Positions 36,132 through 44,900 of a stretch of 64,000 bases of DNA are shown in pieces (within the stretch, counting starts at the first letter, position 1; each line of letters opens with the position of its first letter). Under the pieces are notes generated by a model that was not told where the DNA came from, did not search any database, and saw nothing but the letters and a program-made list of their open reading frames with translations. This DNA is from CAYVAP01 sp964343195 (GTDB taxonomy: Bacteria; Bacteroidota; Bacteroidia; J057). The stretch is taken from NCBI GenBank assembly GCA_964343195.1, contig CAYFIR010000013.1:17210-81209 (forward strand), in the 5' to 3' direction. The translations under genes and the position numbers were made by a program.

Positions 36132-37983
36132 TGACTCCGTTTTTTTCCATCCAGTCCTGAAGCACTACCAGCAGCCAGACTTTGATCCAGTGAATTTCCT
36201 TATCGTGTTTTTCAAATCGCTCCCAGATTCTGCGGACTTCTCCGGGTTGAAAGAGTCCCGTTTGATCCAGTTGCCCCATGCGGGTGGCGCACAAGTCAGC
36301 CAACTCATTGCGGAGCCATTCTGCCCAGGGAAAAACAAAGCCCATCTTCTTGCGGTGTACCAAATCATGCGGCAGGAGATCGCCCATGGCATCCACCAGG
36401 AGTTTTTTGGGATAGACCGGCTCTTTAACCTGGTCTGAAAGCGAGAGCGCATACTCTACCAGGGTATGATCGAAAAACGGAACCCGAACCTCAAGTGAAT
36501 GGGCCATACTCATCTGATCGGTATCCCTGAGCAAGACATTCTGGGTGTAGGTACTTATTTCCCCAACTGATACCTGGCTAAATGGGCCCATTTGTTCAAT
36601 CGACTCCAGTTCCATCGGGCTAAAAATATGGGACATGGTAGCTTCTGAAGGGGCTCCAAGTAAGCGTTCGATCTCCTGATCGGTGTAAATCTTTCGAAAA
36701 ACCGGATACAAATGCCGAAAGCGATTTCTTTCCAGTTCTATCAGTTCCTGAAGCCTGGCGGTCTTATGGTTTCGGTACACCCCGGCAACTGCCTTTCCAG
36801 CGAGGCTGCGCAATCCAGCCGGAATGCCATAAAGGGTGCCCATTCCCACCAGCTTCTGATATCGTTTGAACACCGGGTATCCCGCGAACAATTCATCTCC
36901 CCCAAGGCCGGAAAGTGCTACCGTGAATCCCTTTCGCCGGGTTGCCTGCGACACCACATAGCTATTTAATCCATCCCCACTAGGATGATCCATGGCCGAA
37001 AGAGCTGCGGGAAGCTCCTCCAGAAAGTCCTGGGGATGCAGCTTGATAGGATGATGAATGGTGTTGTATTTATCTGCGATCAGCCGAGACCAACGGGACT
37101 CGTCAAACTCGGCTTCGTCAAATACAATGGAAAAAGTGTTGACAGGTTGCTCCGAAGCACGCGCCATCAGGGCGACAATGGCGCTGGAATCTATTCCTCC
37201 GGATAAGAATGCTCCAAAAGGCACATCGCTCATCAGGCGACGGGCAACCGCACCCTGAAGAAGTTCCTGAACTTTTCCCCTGGCTTCCTCATAAGACACT
37301 TCAATAGGGGCAATCTGCGATGGATGCCAATAGGTTTCCGTGGTCCATTCTCCCCCCTTCCAAATGCCGTAGTTTCCCGCTTTGAGCTGAAATACTCCAT
37401 CAATCAACGTATTGGGGGAATTAACGGAGTAATAGCGAAGGTATTCTCCGAGGCTTGCACGGTTAATGCGGGCCTCCACACATCCGGAAGCAAGCAGGCT
37501 GCGGACCTCGGAGCTAAACGCCAATACCCCATCCTGAAAGTGATAATAGACCGGCTTTATCCCCAGTCGGTCACGGGCAATGAATAGTTCCTGTTCAACC
37601 TCATCCCAGATAGCGAAAGCAAACATCCCATTGAGTTTTTGCACACAGGATGGTCCCCACTTGATGTAGGAAGCCAGGATGACATCCGTATCGCTGTTGC
37701 TCTGGAATTCATACCCTTCCAGGTGCTCTTTAATCTCCAGGAAATTATAGACTTCCCCATTGTAAATGATGGTGTATCGACCACTGGGATCAGTGATGGG
37801 CTGAGAGGCAGCATCAGACAGGTCTATGATAGAGAGTCGTCTATGACCGAGTGCGACAGGAGAGTTGACGAGATGCCCTGATGCATCAGGGCCTCTGTGT
37901 GCCATCCTTTCAGTCATTTTTTCAATCCTTTCTCTCAGATCAGAATTGTCTATTGACCCTGCGATGCCAGCAATTCCACACAT
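36124..37983 (-). CDS. asnB: Asparagine synthase (glutamine-hydrolysing)
   Basis: 619 residues from ATG 37981-37983, chosen because Cys2 (MCGIAGIAGS) must be the N-terminal nucleophile after Met removal. The class II glutaminase domain (1-200) carries RGPDASG and YNGEVYN. The synthetase domain has the PP-loop FGAFLSGGIDSSAIVALM near 264 and GLGGDELFAGYP. It forms an amide from glutamine and ATP on Asp, or, in surface-polysaccharide clusters, on a sugar acid. The genes downstream are glycosyltransferases, so the second possibility is real. An upstream in-frame start would add 44 residues and block the catalytic Cys. It overlaps the GT4 gene by eight bases. Confidence 0.9.
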   Translation of the reverse strand: MCGIAGIAGSIDNSDLRERIEKMTERMAHRGPDASGHLVNSPVALGHRRLSIIDLSDAASQPITDPSGRYTIIYNGEVYNFLEIKEHLEGYEFQSNSDTDVILASYIKWGPSCVQKLNGMFAFAIWDEVEQELFIARDRLGIKPVYYHFQDGVLAFSSEVRSLLASGCVEARINRASLGEYLRYYSVNSPNTLIDGVFQLKAGNYGIWKGGEWTTETYWHPSQIAPIEVSYEEARGKVQELLQGAVARRLMSDVPFGAFLSGGIDSSAIVALMARASEQPVNTFSIVFDEAEFDESRWSRLIADKYNTIHHPIKLHPQDFLEELPAALSAMDHPSGDGLNSYVVSQATRRKGFTVALSGLGGDELFAGYPVFKRYQKLVGMGTLYGIPAGLRSLAGKAVAGVYRNHKTARLQELIELERNRFRHLYPVFRKIYTDQEIERLLGAPSEATMSHIFSPMELESIEQMGPFSQVSVGEISTYTQNVLLRDTDQMSMAHSLEVRVPFFDHTLVEYALSLSDQVKEPVYPKKLLVDAMGDLLPHDLVHRKKMGFVFPWAEWLRNELADLCATRMGQLDQTGLFQPGEVRRIWERFEKHDKEIHWIKVWLLVVLQDWMEKNGVNV

Positions 37984-38172
37984 AGGCAGTTGGTGTTCTC
38001 TTGGGATTTTAACCCCTCCCCCTTCCAAATGAAAGGGATAGGTTATTCGTTCTCGGCCAAAGATAAGAGAAACGCTACCATAAACCTTTTTGAAGATCGA
38101 AGTTTCCCGGAACAAAACCGGGCAGAAGCTTACTCAGGATTGAAAGACAGCTCCCGGGAAAACTTCGCCATG

Positions 38173-38904
38173 CTATCCGCGCAGGTCTGAAGCCGCAGGT
38201 CCATCAAGAAACCAGTGTAGGACTCCCTCCTTCGGTTTGATGTGGTAAGCTGGAAGTTTTCTCGCACCGGGGCGACCACCGAGGATCTGCGCTACCCGGC
38301 CCGCCTTGCGGGGACCAGTAACCAGAAAGGCGACCGTCTTTGCATGGCTGAGGATATTACCAGTCAGTGTAAGGCGTATCTGCCCACTAGCGGGATGCGT
38401 AGCCTTGGCCACTAACTGCTCTTCTTCGAGGAGGAAGAGCGAATTGGGAAAAATGGAAGCGGTATGGCCATCATCCCCCATGCCGAGCATCACCAGATCA
38501 AACTGTGGCATTCCCTCAACCTCGGGTAAGGCGGATTTGATTTCCGAAGCGTATCGATCGGCTTCCGCCAATATATCATCGGCTTCTCCCATGATCCGAT
38601 GGATGTTTTCACCTGGCACGCTGATTTTACCGATCAAAGTTTCCTTTGTCATGTGGTAGTTGCTCTCCTCGTCGGTGGGAGGTACACATCTTTCGTCTCC
38701 CCACCAGAAGTGAAGCCTCTCCCAGGGCAACTTCTCAGCATAATCCTCAGCCAGTATCTGAAACAATCGTTTTGGGGTGCTCCCTCCGCTCAAGGCTATG
38801 TGCAGGGGTCCTTCTGGATGCTGGGCCACCCAGCTTTCCAGCCAATGTGCAAAGGATTTGGCTACCGTTTCTCCGTCTGAGTAAATATGAATATGGCTTT
38901 CCAT
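38173..38904 (-). CDS. pgl: 6-phosphogluconolactonase
   Basis: 243 residues, family of glucosamine/galactosamine-6-phosphate isomerases, lactonase branch. It shows HIALSGGSTPKRLFQILAE, the phosphate-binding WWGDERCVPPTDEESNY and LVMLGMGDDGHTASIFPNS, all hallmarks of Pgl. It hydrolyses 6-phosphogluconolactone in the oxidative pentose phosphate pathway, which supplies NADPH. Neither zwf nor gnd is adjacent here. It lies 189 bases upstream of asnB on the same strand, so it may be the first gene of that run or a separate unit. Confidence 0.93.
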   Translation of the reverse strand: MESHIHIYSDGETVAKSFAHWLESWVAQHPEGPLHIALSGGSTPKRLFQILAEDYAEKLPWERLHFWWGDERCVPPTDEESNYHMTKETLIGKISVPGENIHRIMGEADDILAEADRYASEIKSALPEVEGMPQFDLVMLGMGDDGHTASIFPNSLFLLEEEQLVAKATHPASGQIRLTLTGNILSHAKTVAFLVTGPRKAGRVAQILGGRPGARKLPAYHIKPKEGVLHWFLDGPAASDLRG

Positions 38905-39146
38905 CAGTAGGGGAATTGATTTAATTGGGATTCTAAGCTAAAAGTCGATATTAAATAAACCAAAGACTGGATACTGGGGTATTATTAACAGTACCCTAAT
39001 ATCGGAGCAAGATCTGATGTTTCTGTGTCTCACCAATCATTTCTGCGGGGTTCATCAGGCAAACTCGCCTGGGCCAACAAGGTTCGCAGAACTTTGACTT
39101 TTCGCCCCGCTTCCTCCATTTGGCCAAATTGCTTTAATCCAGTACC

Positions 39147-40001
39147 ATGCCAGAATTCCCGGACCATCTGCCCCACTTACTGAAACTACTGGACGATGAA
39201 GATCCGGAAGTAAGGGCAGAGGTATTTCGGGCAATGTCTCTTATGGGAAACAATCTGGAGCATCAGTTAACTCCATTTCTGGAGCAGATGCCTCCTCCGC
39301 AGTTGGAGCTCATCCAACGCTGGACTGCGGAAATACGGATCAAAAGGTTTCAGGAGAACTGGCTGGAATGGCTGGATATGGAGGAAGAAACCGCTGCTCT
39401 GGAGACAGCTTTGGGGTGGATCAGTTACCTGGAAGCCGAATGGGCTCCAGAACCCTTGCCCGATCTGATCGATCAACTGGCCAGGATATTCCGGGAAAAA
39501 TACGAGGCCCCCGATATTCCCAACCTGATGCAATTTCTTTTTATTGACCAGGGATTCTCCTCCCCGGAAAAGGAATACTATCACCCTCGCAACAGCAACC
39601 TCATCACGGTAATTCACCGAAGGCGCGGCCTTCAGATCAGCCTTGCTGCCATCGGCATCCTGGTTGCTCAGCGTGTCGGGATTCACATCAGGGGGTTCAA
39701 TATGCCAGGGCACTTCATGCTAATGGCCAGGCAGGGGGAGGAAATCCGGTTATTTGATGTCTTCAACCAGGGAAAGGCCCTGCCAGTTCAGGCATACTCA
39801 TTTCTGGAACATTCGCTGTCCACGCGAAATATTTCAACCCAGAACCTGGAGGCCCAAACCTACCAGATTGTTGCAAGGGTATTGCGCAACTTCATCAATG
39901 CATTTGAGCGGAGAAAAGAAAGTGACAAGGCCCGTTTTTTTAAGGGAATCCACAACCGGCTGATCGAGGAACTTCGGGAAAGAGGCAGAATTGTAACATG
40001 A
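39147..40001 (+). CDS. SirB1/transglutaminase-like protein with N-terminal HEAT-like segment
   Basis: 284 residues. The N-terminal 45 residues (LLKLLDDEDPEVRAEVFRAM) form one HEAT-like helix pair. The core is the SirB1/TPR-transglutaminase-like family. It has EKEYYHPRNSNLITVIHRRR, where the family's usual Cys in this place is not visible, then GLQISLAAIGILVAQRVGIHIRGFNMPGHFML with a conserved His and LFDVFNQGKAL with an Asp. The catalytic Cys of active transglutaminases is therefore in doubt, and the protein may bind rather than cut. It ends 50 bases before porQ on the same strand, so co-transcription is likely. Confidence 0.78.
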   Translation: MPEFPDHLPHLLKLLDDEDPEVRAEVFRAMSLMGNNLEHQLTPFLEQMPPPQLELIQRWTAEIRIKRFQENWLEWLDMEEETAALETALGWISYLEAEWAPEPLPDLIDQLARIFREKYEAPDIPNLMQFLFIDQGFSSPEKEYYHPRNSNLITVIHRRRGLQISLAAIGILVAQRVGIHIRGFNMPGHFMLMARQGEEIRLFDVFNQGKALPVQAYSFLEHSLSTRNISTQNLEAQTYQIVARVLRNFINAFERRKESDKARFFKGIHNRLIEELRERGRIVT

Positions 40002-40051
40002 GATAATTTTTTGCCTGATGTGATTCGCAGAGCTTTGTGTATTTTCGCTTC

Positions 40052-41107
40052 GTGAAACGCATAATTCTACTCATCCTGCTCATAGGGGTCTCTGCCCTAT
40101 CCGGTTTTTCCCAGGTTGGAGGACGCCATATTTATGACTTCCTCAACCTGATTCCATCTGCCAGAATCGCAGCTCTTGGAGGTGTCAATGTCTCGACCAT
40201 TGACAACGATGTACACTTTGGCAGCCAGAATCCAGCTTTGGTCACCCCCGAAATGCATGGACGTGCCTCGCTATCCTACTCGCCTTACCTGGCTGGAATC
40301 CACTATGGGTATTCAGGATACAGCCATTCTTTCGATGGGATCGGGAGTTTCCATACTGCGATCCAGTACATGAATACGGGGTCCATGCAGGGAGCGGACG
40401 AGTTCGGGAATTTCACTCAGACTTTTAGCGCTCAGGAGCTCGTCTGGATGATAGGAGGATCCCGAGCCTGGCGAGGGTTTCGGTATGGAACCAACCTCAA
40501 GGTAATCAGTTCGTCTCTGGCACCGGGATATGGTTCCTGGGGAATGGCGATGGACCTTGGTGGAACCTTTCGTAGCAAGGACTCACTTTTTAGTGCCGGG
40601 CTGGTGCTACGAAACATGGGGGTTCAACTTTCGACCTACACAGGGACAGGCAGCCGAGAACCGCTACCTTTTGAAGTAGTAGCAGGGATCTCCAACAAGC
40701 TTCGCTATATGCCCATGCGTTTCTCCCTGACCTTCATTCAGCTGGAACATCCTGACCTGATTATCGATGACCCTGATGCAGAGGTAGAAGTGGACCTGAA
40801 TGGAAATCCAATCCTCCCGGGACCTCGTATTGCAGATCACATTTTCCGTCATTTTGTGTTTGGGACCGAGTTTTACCTGGGAAGTTTCATGCGGTTGCGG
40901 GCTGGATACAACCACCTTCGGAGGCAGGAACTCCGCGGCACCTCCCGAGGGGGCTTCACCGGGTTCTCTCTTGGAGTAGGAATCAACACACAGCGCTTCG
41001 CGTTTGACTATGGTTTCCGGTCCTATGGCATTGGAAGTGTATTTGGGGTCCACCAGTTCAGCCTTACGGTTCAGCTGGCCCAGAAATATCAGAGCGGCCA
41101 GCAATAA
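40052..41107 (+). CDS. porQ: Type IX secretion system protein PorQ
   Basis: 351 residues from GTG at 40052, which gives a normal signal peptide (MKRIILLILLIG...GFSQ); another GTG five codons earlier is less likely. The mature protein starts GGRHIYDFLNLIPSARIAAL and contains GGVNVSTIDNDVHFGSQNPA, the signature of PorQ, an outer-membrane beta-barrel of the PorV/PorU/PorQ/PorZ attachment complex. It helps place cargo with T9SS C-terminal domains on the surface. Such cargo is encoded at 5.2-15 kb and 41.9-47.5 kb. In many relatives porQ precedes cmk; here a small membrane protein follows instead. Confidence 0.9.
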   Translation: MKRIILLILLIGVSALSGFSQVGGRHIYDFLNLIPSARIAALGGVNVSTIDNDVHFGSQNPALVTPEMHGRASLSYSPYLAGIHYGYSGYSHSFDGIGSFHTAIQYMNTGSMQGADEFGNFTQTFSAQELVWMIGGSRAWRGFRYGTNLKVISSSLAPGYGSWGMAMDLGGTFRSKDSLFSAGLVLRNMGVQLSTYTGTGSREPLPFEVVAGISNKLRYMPMRFSLTFIQLEHPDLIIDDPDAEVEVDLNGNPILPGPRIADHIFRHFVFGTEFYLGSFMRLRAGYNHLRRQELRGTSRGGFTGFSLGVGINTQRFAFDYGFRSYGIGSVFGVHQFSLTVQLAQKYQSGQQ

Positions 41108-41139
41108 CATCTGATTCGCTATACTTTCCAGTATTTCCC

Positions 41140-41147
41140 TACCTTTG
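41140..41147 (+). promoter_or_regulatory. TAnnTTTG -7 element
   Basis: TACCTTTG matches the Bacteroidota -7 consensus exactly, 29 bases ahead of the membrane protein gene at 41177. No TTTG was seen at the usual distance upstream. Confidence 0.35.
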
Positions 41148-41176
41148 TCAACTACCTTTTAGGGAAGTTCCGGGAA

Positions 41177-41725
41177 ATGCTGAATACCCTTTTTATAATT
41201 TTCATAGTCATTTGCGTGGCATACTTTCTGATTGCTCCACGCAAGGAGACCCCCATGATGATCCTTACCCAGGGACTGTTGCAATATCTATGGACTCTGG
41301 GAATGTGGGGATTACGACTTCAGCATTTACAGACCAGCGTACTGCTGGGGATCATGGTAGCTACGACTCTGATGCTGCTCTGGGCCTCCAGACTGCAGGT
41401 TGGTACTTCGTTCCGGGCTGCCCAACTGTTTTTTACGGTAGGCGGCTGGGCAGTTCTGGTTATGCTTGGAATATTCTCTTCCCTTAATGGCCCATTTATA
41501 TACTCCACCGAAATTGCCGGACATCCCATCGAGATTCATCCAGCCATCAGGTTTAGTGGAAATCTCATGTTATTTCTGTTTTTCTTACAGCTCGTGTTAA
41601 ATCGGCTTCAACACTGGACCGTAAAACACTCCTTGATTACGTTAGGGCCGGGCATCATTTACTTTGGATTCATGCTCTTTCTACGCTACTTACAAACCGA
41701 GATTCATCAAGCTCAGATTTCTTGA
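41177..41725 (+). CDS. Small polytopic membrane protein, unknown
   Basis: 182 residues with about six hydrophobic segments (roughly 1-18, 30-47, 52-68, 82-100, 123-140, 150-170). It has a short basic loop after the first helix (APRKETP). No family motif is recognised, and no catalytic or binding residue pattern is evident. It lies 69 bases after porQ on the same strand and may be part of its transcript, although it has its own -7-like element. The gene is supported by its hydrophobic protein pattern; function is unknown. Confidence 0.7.
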   Translation: MLNTLFIIFIVICVAYFLIAPRKETPMMILTQGLLQYLWTLGMWGLRLQHLQTSVLLGIMVATTLMLLWASRLQVGTSFRAAQLFFTVGGWAVLVMLGIFSSLNGPFIYSTEIAGHPIEIHPAIRFSGNLMLFLFFLQLVLNRLQHWTVKHSLITLGPGIIYFGFMLFLRYLQTEIHQAQIS

Positions 41726-41908
41726 CAAATCTTAGAAATCACCGTTCAGATTGGTTAGGGAAAACAATTCAGAAAGACATTAATTAACCGTAGAGGAATG
41801 CGTAACTCTGGCCAGTCATGCATTCCAGTAACAGGTTGGCTCCCCAGGTCAAACCATTTTCATACACACTATCACTCTTTAGAACCCCCTGCAATACCTA
41901 CTGATAAT

Positions 41909-44900
41909 ATGCGCGCACCCATTATTGCTACTCTGGTATTTGCTGTTTGGTCTTTGTTTACTCCTCAAACATTATTGGGGCAGGCAACTGCGGAGTTTAC
42001 CGCTAACCAGACAACCGGATGTGCCAGTTCACCTCTTGTCGTAAAATTTCAGGATGGCTCGACCGGGGCTACCTCTGTTCGGTATTTCTTCGGAGATGCC
42101 AACAATAGCTCTAGTACCCTGCCCAACCCTACTTTCATCTATTCTACCCCGGGATGTTATGATGTTACCATGGTTGCCTTTAGTGCATCGGGTAACGACA
42201 CCATTGTGAAGCCCTGTTTTGTAGAAATATTCCCACTTCCCGAGCCCGATTTCCAGGTAAGTATTTCAGATGGTTGTGCCCCTCTTGAAGTCACCATCAC
42301 GGATTTAAGCGTTGCCAATGCGGATTCCATTGTGAATTATACGTGGGTCGTGAGTGACGGCAGCAACAGTTCTGATCCGAATCCAACTTTTACCTTCAAC
42401 ACCCCGGACACACTGGACTTTGTCCTGACAATTACGAATTCCAATGGGTGTACTCGGGCACTCCCGTTCTCGGATGTGGTTATTGTTCGGGAGCCTGTTG
42501 AGCTGGACTTTGAAGTTGACATTACCAGTGCTTGTGGCCCGCCCCTTCAGGTAAACTATACGAACCTTAGCCAGACCAATGGGGCTCAGTCGCCTCAATT
42601 TATCTGGGAATTTCCCGGTGGAAATATAAGCGGAGGCGGAGGATCTACCTTTACCGGACCGAATCCCCCTCCCGTCAACTACAATTCAGATGGAAACTTT
42701 GACGCAAGGTTGATTCTGACCTCCGCGAATGCTTGCGAAGATACCCTTGAGTTGGTTGATATTATAGGAATTGGAGGAGTCACCGCTAGCTTTACATCTG
42801 ATTTCCAAACCATTTGCCTGGGAGACACCATTAACTTTTCAAGTTCAACTACCGGCGGGGTCACCGATTATGGATGGGATTTTGGAGAGACACCGGGCGT
42901 AGATGCCACCACACCCGACGCCTTTTACGTTTATTCTCAGCCGGGCACCTATTCGGTTAGCCTTTTTGCCAACAATGTGGACTGTGGAGATACGCTAACC
43001 GAGGTTAACTACATTACAGTTCTCCCAAGACCTACCGCCGATTTCTCCATAGATCATGATGAAGACTGTCAGCCTGGAATTCCCTTTGTTTTCACGGATA
43101 ATTCCACTGGTGCCGTATCCTGGGACTGGGACTTTGGAGATGGAACTACCTCTACTCAGCAAAATCCTAGTCACACCTATAACATCTTTGGAGAATTCAC
43201 TGTTTGCCTGACCATCACCAATGCACAGGGCTGTACCAATACTTTTTGTGACACGATCCTAATAGAGAAACCCGACCTCACCCTTCTGGTCAGTGAAGAT
43301 GAGGGCTGTGCCCCTCTGACAATCGATGTGGCAGGCATAAACAATAACCCGATTGATCCGGTAACCAGTTGGACGTGGTCATTCCCAGGGGGAACTCCTG
43401 CCACAGCAACGGGTGCGAATGCCACCGTTACCTATGGAATAGGCATCCATACCTTGCAGGTGATTGCCATCACTGCCAGTGGCTGTAGTGACACTCTGGT
43501 CCGTGGGAATATCCGCGTTGGTGAACCACCCCTCAATGGTTTTACCGTAGACAAGGACACGGTTTGTATCATGGAGGACATTACCTTCACTGCAACCAAT
43601 ACAGATCCCGACTGGAACTATTACTGGGACTTTATGTATATGTCCCCCGGGCAATTTATCCAGCAGGATAGTGCCCCAATAACTGTCTATCCGGATACAG
43701 GCACCTTTTCTGTAGGGCTGGTAATTGAAAGTCAGGGATGTCGTGACACCCTGATCCAGGAAGATTTGGTATTTGTATCTCCCCCAAGAGCACAATTCAC
43801 TCTAAGTGATACGTTGGTCTGTGGATTGCCTGACACCATTTCCATTACAGATGAATCCCTCGGTCCTGCCGATATTATCGAGTGGTATTTAAATGGCGCT
43901 CTTTACGACAACACTAGTACCCCCCCTGATCTGGTGATCACCAATCCTAACTCTTATATCCTGACTCAAATCGTGACCAACTCTTTATCGGGTTGTACAG
44001 ACACCTTCGAAATGGTCATTCTGGCGGGAAATCCACAAGCAGATTTCGTAGTCCCAGGTGGAGTTACGCAGGGTTGTAAACCATTTGATGTAAACTTCCT
44101 CAACCTTTCATCTGATTACGCCACTGTCAATTGGAGATACGGTAATGGGTCAACAGGCGGTACCAATGATGGCCTTACCACTTACCAAGATACAGGCCTA
44201 TATTCCATCAGGCTCAGAGTAAGAGATCAGTTTGGATGCATAGCAGAAGAAACCAAGACGGACTACATTGAAGTCATAGGCCCTTATGCTGAGTTCTCTG
44301 GAGATCCCTTAGAGGGATGTCCAGGTACGACCATCCAATTCAGTGATTCCAGCACCTCATACGGCACCACAGTAAACAGTTGGTCATGGGACTTTGGCGA
44401 CCCAGCCAGTGGCGGAAATAACACCTCTACCCAACAAAACCCGTCACACCTGTTTACCACTGCGGGCATGTACGACATTACGCTCGCGGTTGAAGATGAT
44501 CAGGGATGTCGGGATACCCTTACGAAACCAGATTTTGTTAACATCACGTTCCCAGAACTTTCCTTTACCGCGCTAGATTCCTCTACCTGTGCCGGGGCTG
44601 ACGTTAACTTCATCAACAACTCTGTTGGCGCAGATCTCACTTACCAGTGGGAGTTTGGCGATGGATTTGGAACCGATACGGTGGAAAACCCCGTTTACAG
44701 CTATGATAGCACGGGCTTCTACACAGTCACCCTGATTGGTACCGACCGAAATGGATGTACCGATACCCTTGTACGGCCTCAGGCCATATTCATTGAAGAA
44801 TTTATCGCCGACTTCACGGCTGACTCCGTGCAGAATGGCGTGCTGACCAGTTTCTGTCCTCCATTGAACGCCATCTTCCGTAACCAGACCGTCGGAAATG

